64,000 nucleotides of DNA from BP-191 sp035940575. Its GTDB lineage: Bacteria > Actinomycetota > Actinomycetes > BP-191. How positions within the stretch are numbered: position 1 is the first letter of the stretch; each line of letters starts with the position of its first letter. The stretch lies in contig DASZER010000004.1 in assembly GCA_035940575.1 (NCBI GenBank), positions 1 through 64,000 of the forward strand, read 5' to 3'. The position numbers and the translations under genes were made by a program. Of this stretch, positions 7,952-16,467 are shown in pieces. The notes under the pieces are model-generated. The model was not told the DNA's origin. It saw only the letters and a program-made list of their open reading frames with translations, and searched no databases.

Positions 7952-9477
7952 GCCGGCGCCGGGCTCGCGGGCGCGCCGGGCGTGGCCGGCGGCGGCGTCC
8001 ACTCGTCGGGCTCCCGCGCGCGCCACGCGCCCGCCGTCTCGTCCCGGTCGAGCGCGCCGTCGAGCACGCCGCCCGCCGGGTCGTCCTCGCCGTCGCGGCG
8101 AACGACGTCGTGGTACGGCCGGTAGATCTCGCGGACGACGAGCGCCATGAGCAGCATCAGCAGGCCGTTGCGCAGCAGCACCGCGCCGATGAACCACCTG
8201 TCCTGGATGCCGTCGGCGCCCTTCGTGCCCTCCCAGATGAAGTAGTAGAAGCGCGTGAACACGACGAGCAGCTCCGAGAACTGCCACGCCAGGAACGCGC
8301 CCCAGCGCGGCCGCGCGAGCGCCGCGAGCGGGATCAGCCAGATCGTGTACTGCGGGCTGTTCACCTTGTTCACGAGCAGGAAGCCGGCCAGCAGCAGGAA
8401 CGTCACCTGCGCGACCCGCGGCCGGCGCGGCGCCGACAGCGTGACGATGCCGACGAGCAGCACGACGGTGACGACGCCGACGGCGGTGATCAGGTTGAGC
8501 TTGGAGTGGTCGAGGAAGTTGCCGGTCCACCGCTGGTACATGAACGCGAACGAGTCCCAGTCGGCGGGGCGGCAGCGGTTCAGCGCGAAGAAGCGCTGCC
8601 ACGCCGGCTGGAGGATCTCGCGGCCGGTCTCGCAGTCGGTGTAAGGGAAGCGGTGGGCCCCGCCTTCGAGCACCTGTAGCGGGCCGATGCGCAGGCCGGT
8701 GACCGGCAGGTAGACGAGCACCGCGGTGCCGAGGGCGACCGCGGTCGCGACGGCCCAGTCGCGCATCCGCCGCGCGCGCCAGCAGAGGAACAGCAGCGCG
8801 CCGAGCAGGATGCCCGGGTAGAGCTTCGTCGCGATGCCGAGGCCTATCCAGATGCCGGCGAGCCCTGGCTGTCTTCGCGACCACGACCACATCGCGAGCG
8901 CGAGCAGGAACGCCGAGATGAGGTCCCAGTTGGTGGTGCCGTGCAGCAGCAGGCCAGGCGCGAGCGCCACGAGCGCGGCGTCCCAGGGCCTTCGCTTCCC
9001 CGCGGCGAGCGCGGTGCAGATGACGGTGCCCACCGCGCAGACGAGCAGCAGGGCGGAGGTGACGTTGAAGAAGTCGGTCGCGTCGTCGCCGACGTGGCCC
9101 GCCGCCCACATGACGCCGCCGATGACGACGGGGTACTCCACCGGGTGGTCGACGTAGGGGACCTTGTCCTCGTTGAGCCCCTCGGAGAAGTAGAGGGCGT
9201 ACACGTCGGAGTAGCACATCCGCGTGTACTGGTAGTTGTCCTCCCACGAGTGCCCCGAGCACGGGGTCTTCGCGAGCCACCCCAGGGTGAACGTCAGCAT
9301 CGACAGCACGACGAGGACGCGGACGGGGTTCCAGAAGTACGCCGCGCCGAAGCGCGTGTGCTTCCCGACCGGCCCGCCGACGAGCGTGCTCGCGTCCCTG
9401 ACGAAGCGGTCCGTCCGGGACGGCGCGGAGACCTCGTCGGTCGTCGTGTGCATGCGCTGCATCGTGCCGTACGCCAC
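7948..9477 (-). CDS. GT87 (DUF2029) family polyprenyl-phosphate mannosyltransferase-like protein
   Basis: The protein is about 509 aa, with roughly ten membrane helices, and falls in the GT-C family GT87, which includes mycobacterial lipomannan/PIM mannosyltransferases. Visible features are the luminal Asp-rich loop YVDHPVEYPVVIGG, TTNWDLISAFLLA, the GIATKLYPGILLG segment and LVNKVNSPQYTIWL, all hallmarks of this family. Actinobacteria often carry this gene close to rpsF and a PBP gene, as here. The start is uncertain: GTG 9477 (first residues MAYGTMQRMH), ATG 9462 or ATG 9453. The C-terminal 60 residues are acidic and Pro-rich and probably cytoplasmic. Confidence 0.82.
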   Translation of the reverse strand: MAYGTMQRMHTTTDEVSAPSRTDRFVRDASTLVGGPVGKHTRFGAAYFWNPVRVLVVLSMLTFTLGWLAKTPCSGHSWEDNYQYTRMCYSDVYALYFSEGLNEDKVPYVDHPVEYPVVIGGVMWAAGHVGDDATDFFNVTSALLLVCAVGTVICTALAAGKRRPWDAALVALAPGLLLHGTTNWDLISAFLLALAMWSWSRRQPGLAGIWIGLGIATKLYPGILLGALLFLCWRARRMRDWAVATAVALGTAVLVYLPVTGLRIGPLQVLEGGAHRFPYTDCETGREILQPAWQRFFALNRCRPADWDSFAFMYQRWTGNFLDHSKLNLITAVGVVTVVLLVGIVTLSAPRRPRVAQVTFLLLAGFLLVNKVNSPQYTIWLIPLAALARPRWGAFLAWQFSELLVVFTRFYYFIWEGTKGADGIQDRWFIGAVLLRNGLLMLLMALVVREIYRPYHDVVRRDGEDDPAGGVLDGALDRDETAGAWRAREPDEWTPPPATPGAPASPAPA

Positions 9478-9549
9478 CCGCGCCCGCCACGCGCCCGGCC
9501 GAGTCCCGCCCGAGCGGCCGGCGTCCCCGCGCGGCGGGGTGCGCGGCAG

Positions 9550-11760
9550 CTAGCCCGAGCCGCCCTCGCCGCCACCGTCCGGCGGCGGCTGCTGCGACGG
9601 CTCCGACGACGGGGCCGGCGGCGACTCGGACGTGGTCGCCGACGGGGAGGCGGGCGGCTCGGACGTCGGCTCGGACGTGGTCGGGATGACCGTCGGCTGC
9701 TCGGTGACCGCGGTCTGCGTCGGCGCGACCGTCACCGACACGGTCACCGACGGCGTGACCGACGGCGTCGGCGAGCCGCTCGTCGCGCTCGGGCTCGGCT
9801 CGGGGTTCTCGGTCTTGCCGCCGAACACCGGCGGCGGGAAGTCCTCGACGGGCACGCCCTCGAGCGCGGCGGTCATGAACTCGTGCCAGATCGTCGCGGG
9901 CAGCGAGCCACCGGTGACCTCGCCGACGCCCTGGACGCCGCGCAGCGGCGGGCGGACGGCCTTGCCGCCCTCCTCGCGGGGCTCGTAGCCCATCCAGACC
10001 GTCGCGGCGAGCTGCGGCACGAAGCCGCTGAACCAGGCGTCGGTGTTGTCGCTCGTCGTGCCGGTCTTGCCGGCGGCGGGGCGGCCGATCTGCGCGCGGC
10101 GGGCGGTGCCGTTCTCGACGACGGCGCGCAGGGCGTAGGTCGCGTCGGCGGCCTCACCCTCGCTGAGCGCCTCGGACTTGTCCGCCTTGGCGGTGTACGT
10201 CTTCTTGCCCTTGCGGTCGCGGACCTCGCTGACGAGGTGCGGGGCGACGGACTGGCCCTTCGCGGCGAACGTCGCGAACGCCGTCACCGAGTCCACCGGC
10301 GACAGGTCGCACGTGCCGAGGTAGAGGGTGGCGTCCTTGTTCGCCTCGCAGGTCACCTTCTCCGAGACGCCGAGGCGGTGGACCATGTCCATCGTCTTCT
10401 CGAACCCGACCTCCATGCCGAGCGGCACGTAGACGGTGTTCACCGAGTGCGCGGTCGCGACGACGAGGTCGATGCGCCCGAACTGCTCGTTGTCGAAGTT
10501 GCGGACCGGGTAGTTCGCGAACACCTGCGGCGAGCGGCCGTCGTAGCGCGAGCGCAGGCTGATGCCCTCGTCCAGCGCCGCCGCGAGGACGAACGGCTTG
10601 AACGACGAGCCGGGCTGGCGCCGGTTGTACGCGTAGTTGATGAACGACTTGTCGCCCTTGCCGCCGTAGTCGCGGCCGCCGTACATCGCGACGACCTTGC
10701 CCGTGCCGGGCTCGACCGCGACGAGCGCGGCGGCGGGGTCGTGCGCGGGGTCGTCGAGCACGCCCTGGACCGCCTTCACGGCGGCGTCCTGGCGGCGCCT
10801 GTCGATCGTGGTGCGCACGCGCAGGCCGCCGGTGAGGATCTGGTCCTCGGTGAAGCCGTTCGCGAGCAGCTCCTTGCGGACCGCCTCGATGACGTAGCCC
10901 GTCGGGCCCGCGCCGCCGGCGTCCTTCTTGCCGGACACGGCCTTGCGCGGCTTGACGTTGGGGAACCTCGCGCCGGCCCGCTTCCCCGCGTCGAGCTTCT
11001 TCGTCTCGACCATGCCGTCGAGGACGCCGTTCCAGCGCCGCTCGGCGGTCTCGCGGTTCAGCGCGGGGTCGCCGCCCTCGGGCGAGCGGATCAGCGCGGC
11101 GAGCAGCGCGCCCTGCTCGACGGTCAGCCGCTTCGCGGGGACGCCGAAGTACGTCTGCGCGGCCGCCTCGACGCCGTACGCGCCGCGGCCGAAGTAGATG
11201 GTGTTGAGGTACCACTCGAGGACCTGGTCCTTCGAGTACTTGCGGTCGAGCTTCACCGCGATGACGGCCTCGCGGAACTTCCGCGCGAACGTCCGCTGCC
11301 TGTTGAGGAACGCGTTGCGCGCGTACTGCTGCGTGATCGTCGAGCCGCCCTGCTTGGCGCCGCCGCCGCGCACGTCGTGGTACGCCGCCCGCGCGATGCC
11401 CGACACGGAGATGCCGGAGTGCTCGTAGTACGAGCGGTCCTCCGCCGCGATCACGGCGTCGCGGACGTGCGGGGGCACGTCGGCGAGCGCGATGTCGGTG
11501 CGGTTCTCCTTCGCGATCTGGCCCATCGTGGAGCCGTCGCTGTACTCGATGACCGTCGCCTGCGCGCGGTCGAGCTCGCTGGGGAGCGGGATGTCGGCGG
11601 CGGCGTAGACCGCGCCGAGCATGCCGACGAACGCGAGGAACAGGGCGAGGATGCCCCCGCCGATCAGCTTCTTGCCGCGCGGCGTCAGGCCGTTCCACTT
11701 GCGGGACAGCCAGTGCCGGCCGGGACGCCGCTTGCGCGCGGCAGCGGTAGCGGTGCTCAT
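9550..11760 (-). CDS. Bifunctional penicillin-binding protein (GT51 transglycosylase plus transpeptidase)
   Basis: The 736-aa class A PBP polymerises lipid II and cross-links peptidoglycan. A basic cytoplasmic tail precedes one TM helix (about 31-55). The GT51 domain has its catalytic Glu in AAEDRSYYEHSGIS (Glu107) and the GGSTITQQYARN and LEWYLNTIYFGRGAYGVEAAA-type motifs. The transpeptidase domain has SxxK at Ser385 (PGSSFKP), SxN at 439-441 (HSVNT) and KTG at 565-567 (AGKTGTTSD). The last 90 residues are Pro/Ser/Thr-rich and end in Gly-rich sequence, typical of actinobacterial PBP1A. ATG 11760 fits the family N-terminus. DUF5318 lies just upstream. Confidence 0.93.
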   Translation of the reverse strand: MSTATAAARKRRPGRHWLSRKWNGLTPRGKKLIGGGILALFLAFVGMLGAVYAAADIPLPSELDRAQATVIEYSDGSTMGQIAKENRTDIALADVPPHVRDAVIAAEDRSYYEHSGISVSGIARAAYHDVRGGGAKQGGSTITQQYARNAFLNRQRTFARKFREAVIAVKLDRKYSKDQVLEWYLNTIYFGRGAYGVEAAAQTYFGVPAKRLTVEQGALLAALIRSPEGGDPALNRETAERRWNGVLDGMVETKKLDAGKRAGARFPNVKPRKAVSGKKDAGGAGPTGYVIEAVRKELLANGFTEDQILTGGLRVRTTIDRRRQDAAVKAVQGVLDDPAHDPAAALVAVEPGTGKVVAMYGGRDYGGKGDKSFINYAYNRRQPGSSFKPFVLAAALDEGISLRSRYDGRSPQVFANYPVRNFDNEQFGRIDLVVATAHSVNTVYVPLGMEVGFEKTMDMVHRLGVSEKVTCEANKDATLYLGTCDLSPVDSVTAFATFAAKGQSVAPHLVSEVRDRKGKKTYTAKADKSEALSEGEAADATYALRAVVENGTARRAQIGRPAAGKTGTTSDNTDAWFSGFVPQLAATVWMGYEPREEGGKAVRPPLRGVQGVGEVTGGSLPATIWHEFMTAALEGVPVEDFPPPVFGGKTENPEPSPSATSGSPTPSVTPSVTVSVTVAPTQTAVTEQPTVIPTTSEPTSEPPASPSATTSESPPAPSSEPSQQPPPDGGGEGGSG

Positions 11761-11792
11761 GGTGAGCGAATGGTGCCCTACGGTGAAGATCG

Positions 11793-12191
11793 TCAACCGC
11801 GCGCGGACCGGCGGCGTGCCTTGAGGCCGTTGGTGCCGAGGACGTACGACGTCACGAGGTGGTTCCACGCGCAGTCGCGGCAGACCTCGACGACGTAGAC
11901 GGTGAACTCCGCGTGCTCGCGTTCGAGGGCAGGCAGCTCGACCGTCGCGCGGACGCGGCCGTTGGTGTCCTTGAACACGTCGCCGTAGGTGTAGGTGACG
12001 TGGATGAGCGGCCCCTTCTTGCAGACGGGGCACGGCGTCTCGGTCGCCTCGCCGTGGTACTTGGCGGCGCGGAGCAGGTACGGGTGCGCGTCGCAGACGT
12101 CCATCGTCGACGCGCGGCCGGAGAACAGCTCCATCAGCGTGGCGCGGCGCGCGAGGCCGTAGTCGACCGTGTCGCGCTGCGTGCGGAGCAT
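11793..12191 (-). CDS. DUF5318 family zinc-ribbon-like protein
   Basis: The 132-aa protein starts MLRTQRDTVDYGLARRATL, the standard N-terminus of this actinobacteria-specific family, followed by LFSGRASTMDVCDAHPYLLRAAK. Cysteine pairs CPVCKKG (about 69-75) and VCRDCAWN (about 111-118) could hold zinc. Function is unknown; the gene regularly accompanies the class A PBP near rpsF, which hints at a cell-wall or DNA/RNA-binding role. A TAGCCT hexamer (12199-12204 on the minus strand) lies 7 nt before ATG 12191 with no RBS, so it is probably leaderless. It is 32 bp upstream of the PBP gene in the same direction. Confidence 0.85.
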   Translation of the reverse strand: MLRTQRDTVDYGLARRATLMELFSGRASTMDVCDAHPYLLRAAKYHGEATETPCPVCKKGPLIHVTYTYGDVFKDTNGRVRATVELPALEREHAEFTVYVVEVCRDCAWNHLVTSYVLGTNGLKARRRSARG

Positions 12192-12235
12192 GCGTTCCAG
12201 GCTAGCGGCGCCTCCGCGCCCGGTCATCCGGAGGT

Positions 12236-12667
12236 TCAGCGCACCGGACGCCAGACGACCCAGCGCGGCGCGAGGCTCCGGGCGACCGCGCCGTGCAGCG
12301 CGGCGAGGCCGGCGACGTACAGCAGCTCGAGCATGAGCGACGAGGCCAGGATCAACGCCACCACGGGCACCGCGGCGACGCAGGTGGCGGCCGTGCGCGC
12401 GGTGTCGTCGGGGCGTTCCGGCGCGGCGTCGGAGCGCGCCACGAGCTGCGCGACGCCGTGCACGACGCCGAACGGGAGCCCCCAGCCGAGGCCCATGCCG
12501 AACGCCGCCTCCGGCGCGAACGCCACGAGCCGCGGCGCCCCGAGGAGCGCGCCCGCCGTGTACGTCGCGAGGGCGACGAGCGCGGCGACCGTGAGGCAGG
12601 TGGAGACGACCGCGCGGCAGAGCACGAGCGGCGCGGGCGCGCGGCGTACCGGCGTGATCACGAGCAA
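12236..12667 (-). CDS. Small four-helix membrane protein, unknown function
   Basis: The 143-aa hydrophobic protein has about four TM segments: two before and two after a charged loop around RSDAAPERPDDTA (near residue 82). A Gly-rich helix contains FGMGLGWGLPFGVVHGVAQ. The start may be TTG 12667 or the in-frame GTG 12661; a G-rich stretch is upstream but no clean RBS. No family is recognised. It resembles the next minus-strand protein in topology and in a helix ending HGVAQ versus HALAQ, so the two may be diverged tandem copies. Confidence 0.55.
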   Translation of the reverse strand: MLVITPVRRAPAPLVLCRAVVSTCLTVAALVALATYTAGALLGAPRLVAFAPEAAFGMGLGWGLPFGVVHGVAQLVARSDAAPERPDDTARTAATCVAAVPVVALILASSLMLELLYVAGLAALHGAVARSLAPRWVVWRPVR

Positions 12668-12694
12668 CGGGAGGCCCCCCTCTGCGGACGCCTC

Positions 12695-13195
12695 CTACAA
12701 CGCGGTCGGCCCGACCCGGTGACGCGGCGCGACCCGCCGCTGGGCGCGCGGCACGCCCGGCGGCCGCGGGAGGACGCGGTGCGCGAGGTAGGCCGCCGTG
12801 ACGGCGTACGCGAACGCCGCCACGATCGCGACGGCCGTCGAGACGCGGTCGAAGCGGTACACGACCGCGCCGCGGGCGAGGGCGTACGCCAGGAGGACCG
12901 CGACCACGTGCACGACGCGCGGCGCGACGGCCCGGCGGCGCGCCGCGGGCACCCACGGCAGCACGACCGCCTGCGCGAGCGCGTGCAGCGCGCCCAGGAC
13001 GATCCCGAGCAGCGAGCCGAGCAGGAAGCCCGCGACGCCGCCCCAGACGAAGCCGGTCACCGCGCCGACGTAGGCCCCGAACAGCGCGCCCCCGGCGGCG
13101 AGGGAGCAGGCCAGCAGGAGCAGGTGCGCGCGGAAGACGCGACCGGCGCTGCCCGCGGTCGTCACGGGCGGTGGGGCGGGGGGCACGGGGCGCAT
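12695..13195 (-). CDS. Small four-helix membrane protein, unknown function
   Basis: The product is 166 aa from ATG 13195, or 163 aa from GTG 13186. The latter lies 7 nt after a TACGAT hexamer (minus strand, 13194-13199), an arrangement seen for many leaderless genes in this window, and may be the true start. Four TM segments surround a basic loop (PWVPAARRRAVAPR). A Gly-rich helix contains GSLLGIVLGALHALAQAVV. Function is unknown. It is divergent from the PadR gene, and its promoter region abuts the PadR operator, so PadR could also influence it. Confidence 0.6.
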   Translation of the reverse strand: MRPVPPAPPPVTTAGSAGRVFRAHLLLLACSLAAGGALFGAYVGAVTGFVWGGVAGFLLGSLLGIVLGALHALAQAVVLPWVPAARRRAVAPRVVHVVAVLLAYALARGAVVYRFDRVSTAVAIVAAFAYAVTAAYLAHRVLPRPPGVPRAQRRVAPRHRVGPTAL

Positions 13196-13212
13196 CGTAG
13201 GCCCGCGTCGCG

Positions 13213-13283
13213 TTGACAGCGAGGGAGGCGGCACGTACGGTCTGATATATCGACTCGATACATCAGCACGATGTATCGAGTCG
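13213..13283 (+). promoter_or_regulatory. padR-ino1 promoter with PadR-type operator
   Basis: TTGACA (13213-13218), 17 bp, then TACGGT (13236-13241) is a good sigma-70-type promoter. The expected start point near 13248 falls inside a palindromic block. ATATATCGACTCGATACAT (13245-13263) is a near-perfect dyad of TATCGA-type half-sites. A further half-site lies in GATGTATCGAGTCG (13270-13283), the exact inverse of CGACTCGATACATC (13251-13264), with a 5-nt spacer. PadR regulators bind ATGT/ACAT-containing dyads, so autorepression of padR together with ino1 is the likely meaning. Confidence 0.75.
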
Positions 13284-13325
13284 CACACGAACCGTCACGG
13301 ACCGGCCGTCGAGGAGGCGATCAGC

Positions 13326-13856
13326 ATGGTGCTGGAGTTCGCCGTGCTCGGCCTCCTGCACGAGAGCCCCCTCCACGGCTACGAGCTGCGCAAGCGACTC
13401 AACCTGATGCTCGGCCACTTCCGCGCGTTCTCCTACGGCTCGCTGTACCCGTGCCTCAACCGCATGGAGCAGCACGGCTGGATCACCAAGGACACGACGG
13501 GCGTCGTCGGCCCCGGCCGCAGGGCCAAGGTCGTCTACAAGCTCACGGCCGAGGGCAAGGAGCACTTCCAGGAGCTCCTCGCCGAGGGCGGTCCCTCCCA
13601 GTGGGAGGACGAGACGTTCGGCGTGCACTTCGCGTTCTTCGCGCAGACCGACGCGGACACCCGCCTGCGGATCCTCGAGGGCCGGCGCAACCGGCTCGAG
13701 GAGCGTTCGGCGGGCTTCAAGGCCGGCCTGACGCGGACCAGGGAGAAGCTCGACGCGTACACGCTCGCGTTGCAGGAGCACGGGCTCGAGTCCGTCGAGC
13801 GAGAGGTTCGCTGGCTCAACGAGCTCATCGCCAGCGAGCGCACCAAGAAGGCCTGA
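13326..13856 (+). CDS. PadR family transcriptional regulator
   Basis: The 176-aa protein has the PadR winged-helix domain at its N-terminus (VLEFAVLGLLHESPLHGYEL, FSYGSLYPCLNRMEQHGWI, and the wing around GRRAKVVYKLTAEGKEHF). A helical C-terminal dimerisation region (about 100-176) follows. GAGGAGG precedes ATG 13326 at good spacing. It sits 35 bp upstream of ino1 and downstream of the dyad operator at 13245-13283, so it probably represses its own operon and myo-inositol phosphate synthesis. The inducer is unknown. The PadR-ino1 pairing recurs in actinobacteria. Confidence 0.9.
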   Translation: MVLEFAVLGLLHESPLHGYELRKRLNLMLGHFRAFSYGSLYPCLNRMEQHGWITKDTTGVVGPGRRAKVVYKLTAEGKEHFQELLAEGGPSQWEDETFGVHFAFFAQTDADTRLRILEGRRNRLEERSAGFKAGLTRTREKLDAYTLALQEHGLESVEREVRWLNELIASERTKKA

Positions 13857-13891
13857 CCGTTACCACCTCACCAGATTCAAGGGAGCACCTC

Positions 13892-14962
13892 ATGGGCTCG
13901 GTCCGCGTCGCCATCGTGGGCGTCGGCAACTGCGCCTCGTCGCTCGTCCAGGGCGTCGAGTACTACCGGAACGCTGACGCCGAGGCGCGCGTCCCCGGCC
14001 TGATGAACGTCGAGGTCGGTGGCTACCACGTCCGCGACATCGAGTTCGTCGCGGCGTTCGACGTCGACGGCAAGAAGGTCGGCCGCGACCTCTCGGAGGC
14101 GATCCACGCCAGCGAGAACAACACCATCACGTTCGCGGACGTCCCCCCGCTGAACATCGAGGTGCAGCGCGGCCACACCCTCGACGGCCTCGGCAAGTAC
14201 TACCTGTCGATGATCGAGGAGTCGGACGCGGCGCCCGTCGACGTCGTGCAGGTCCTCAAGGACTCGCGCGCCGACGTGCTCGTCTGCTACCTGCCGGTCG
14301 GCTCCGAGGACGCCGCGCGCTACTACGCGCAGTGCGCCATCGACGCGGGCGTCGGCTTCGTCAACTGCCTCCCGGTCTTCATCGCGGGCACGCCGGAGTG
14401 GGCGGAGAAGTTCCGCGCCGCGGGCGTCCCGATCGTCGGCGACGACATCAAGAGCCAGGTCGGCGCGACGATCACCCACCGCGTCCTCGCCAAGCTGTTC
14501 GAGGACCGCGGCGTGATCCTCGACCGCACGATGCAGCTCAACGTGGGCGGCAACATGGACTTCATGAACATGCTCGAGCGCGAGCGCCTGGAGTCGAAGA
14601 AGATCTCCAAGACGCAGGCCGTCACGAGCCAGCTCCAGCACGACATCGGCAAGAAGAACGTGCACATCGGCCCGTCCGACTACGTCGGCTGGCTCGACGA
14701 CCGCAAGTGGGCCTACGTCCGCCTCGAGGGTCGCGCGTTCGGCGACGTGCCGCTGAACCTCGAGTACAAGCTCGAGGTCTGGGACAGCCCCAACTCGGCC
14801 GGCGTCGTCATCGACGCGGTCCGCTGCTGCAAGATCGCGAAGGACCGCGGCATCGGCGGCCCGCTGCTCGGGCCGTCCTCGTACTTCATGAAGTCGCCGC
14901 CGGAGCAGTACCGCGACGACGAGTGCCGCCGCCTCACCGAGGAGTTCATCGCCGGCGCGTAG
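13892..14962 (+). CDS. ino1: Inositol-3-phosphate synthase
   Basis: The 356-aa enzyme converts glucose 6-phosphate to 1D-myo-inositol 3-phosphate with an NAD cofactor. This is the first step towards phosphatidylinositol, PIMs and mycothiol in actinobacteria. Evidence includes the Rossmann motif VAIVGVGNCASSLVQG at the N-terminus, DIKSQVGATITHR, LNVGGNMDFMNM, SKTQAVTSQL and the C-terminal LEVWDSPNSAGVVIDAVR, matching the short actinobacterial form. GGGAG lies upstream of ATG 13892. It follows padR by 35 bp and is closed by a strong terminator. Some relatives are annotated by the same family name without proven activity. Confidence 0.92.
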   Translation: MGSVRVAIVGVGNCASSLVQGVEYYRNADAEARVPGLMNVEVGGYHVRDIEFVAAFDVDGKKVGRDLSEAIHASENNTITFADVPPLNIEVQRGHTLDGLGKYYLSMIEESDAAPVDVVQVLKDSRADVLVCYLPVGSEDAARYYAQCAIDAGVGFVNCLPVFIAGTPEWAEKFRAAGVPIVGDDIKSQVGATITHRVLAKLFEDRGVILDRTMQLNVGGNMDFMNMLERERLESKKISKTQAVTSQLQHDIGKKNVHIGPSDYVGWLDDRKWAYVRLEGRAFGDVPLNLEYKLEVWDSPNSAGVVIDAVRCCKIAKDRGIGGPLLGPSSYFMKSPPEQYRDDECRRLTEEFIAGA

Positions 14963-14977
14963 TCGCTCCCGCCTCGC

Positions 14978-15017
14978 CGAAGGCCCGTCCCGCACCCGGG
15001 GCGGGCCTTCGCGTTTT
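14978..15017 (+). terminator. Rho-independent terminator after ino1
   Basis: CGAAGGCCCG (14978-14987) pairs with CGGGCCTTCG (15002-15011) around a 14-nt loop, followed by GTTTTCC with four T residues (15013-15016). It closes the padR-ino1 operon. Confidence 0.85.
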
Positions 15018-15066
15018 CCTGACGCGGCGCGTACGCGAGAGCAGGATCTGCCGCGAGGTGAGGGCG

Positions 15067-16416
15067 ATGCGGGGAACGGCTCCGGTGTGGGTGGTGGCGG
15101 GCTTCGCGCTCGCCGTCGGCAGCCCGTCGGCGGTGACGGTGACCAACGCCGCCACGTCGAGCGGCGAGCGGGCGATCTACGAGAGCGTCAGCCCGGCGCG
15201 CATCCTCGACACGCGCGCCGCCGGTCAGGGGCCGGCCCTCGCGAGCGGCACGCCGCGCACGGTGGCGATCACCGGCAGGGCGGGCGTGCCCGCGGACGCG
15301 GTGGCGGTGGTCGTCAGCGCGACGGTCCGCAAGCCCACGGTCACCGGCTACCTCACCGTCTGGCCCACGGGCACCGCGCGGCCCGACGTGTCCAACGTCA
15401 ACTTCGTCGCCGGCACGACGATCACGAACCTCGTCACCGCCGCCCTCGGCGACGGCGGCGCCGTGTCGCTCTACGTCCCCACCGGGCCCGTCGACGTGCT
15501 CGTCGACGTCGTCGGCTACTACGTCGGCCACGACCACGACGACCGCTACTTCACCAAGGCGGCGACGCAGGCGCGGACCGCGGCGAACGCGCTCACCTGC
15601 CCATCCGGCTCGTACCTCCAGGCGGTCGCCGCCGACGGCACGCCGACGTGCCGGCAGGCGGCGCCCGTGCCGGCGTTCGACTCGATGTTCCTGGGCGAGG
15701 GGACGGTGTCGAGCACGGTTCCCGCGAACGCCGTCAGCGGGCAGAGCGGCGACGCCTACCGGGTGGACCTCACCCTCGGCGACGGCGCGCGCTACGTGAT
15801 GAACGGCAACCGCCTCGTCGTCTCGGGCACCCTGACCCTCGGCGAGGGCGCGACGATCAGCAACGACGGGGGCGACGGCACGCTGAGCGCCGCGGGCACC
15901 GGGGCGCCGGGGTCCGCGCTCGGCGGGGGCGGCGACGGCGCGTGCGCGGTGCCGCCGACGCAGGTGACGAACGCGCTGGGCGGCGCGGGCAGCAACATGG
16001 GCTCGACCGGCACGGTCGCCGTGCGCCCGCCGGTGACGGTCGGGGGGCCCGGCCTGGCGAGCTGGGCACCGGCGATGCTGGCCGGCAGGTCGTTCGACGG
16101 CGCCCGGATCATGGGCGGCAACGGCGGCGGCGGGACCGCCTGCGGCGCGGGCGCGACGAACGGCGGCGGCGGCGGTGGGGGCGGCGTGATCGTCGTCATC
16201 GCGAAGCGGATCGTGCTCACCGGGTCGGCGGCGTACGTCACCGCCGACGGCGGCGACTCCGCGAACGCCGGCGGCGGGGGCGGCGGCGTCGTGATCGTCG
16301 CGTCGACCGAGCCGAGGCCCGCCGGGCTCGTGCTGCGCGCGGCGGGCGGCACCAGCGGCGGCGACCCGCTCTGGAAGGGCTTCGACGGCCTGACGCGGTT
16401 CTACGGCATCCCGTAG
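15067..16416 (+). CDS. Secreted protein with surface beta-domain and Gly-rich repeat region
   Basis: The 449-aa product has a signal peptide (GTAPVWVVAGFALAVGSPS). Next comes a domain of about 115 aa starting near YESVSPARILDTR and ending DVLVDVVGYYVG, with the inner GYLTVWPTG and SNVNFVAG motifs. This module is common on secreted actinobacterial proteins and is probably a beta-rich adhesive or carbohydrate-contact domain. The C-terminal half (about 220-449) has polymorphic Gly-rich stretches (GGNGGGGT, GGGGGGGGVIVV, GGGGGGVV) separated by beta-strand-like sequence, like the barrel-repeat surface proteins. GAGGTGAGG precedes ATG 15067. Function is not established. Confidence 0.7.
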   Translation: MRGTAPVWVVAGFALAVGSPSAVTVTNAATSSGERAIYESVSPARILDTRAAGQGPALASGTPRTVAITGRAGVPADAVAVVVSATVRKPTVTGYLTVWPTGTARPDVSNVNFVAGTTITNLVTAALGDGGAVSLYVPTGPVDVLVDVVGYYVGHDHDDRYFTKAATQARTAANALTCPSGSYLQAVAADGTPTCRQAAPVPAFDSMFLGEGTVSSTVPANAVSGQSGDAYRVDLTLGDGARYVMNGNRLVVSGTLTLGEGATISNDGGDGTLSAAGTGAPGSALGGGGDGACAVPPTQVTNALGGAGSNMGSTGTVAVRPPVTVGGPGLASWAPAMLAGRSFDGARIMGGNGGGGTACGAGATNGGGGGGGGVIVVIAKRIVLTGSAAYVTADGGDSANAGGGGGGVVIVASTEPRPAGLVLRAAGGTSGGDPLWKGFDGLTRFYGIP

Positions 16417-16467
16417 GCCGGGTAGCCTTGCCCGCACGACAACGGGGTCGTGCTCGGGAGGGCTTGC

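Noticed and set aside
8941..11898. A plus-strand frame of about 985 codons opposite the GT87 and PBP genes
   Set aside because: Shadow composition; both minus-strand genes have complete catalytic motifs.
16434..16453. Hairpin before the amino-acid dehydrogenase as a riboswitch
   Set aside because: A single 7-bp stem with no recognisable aptamer; too little evidence.
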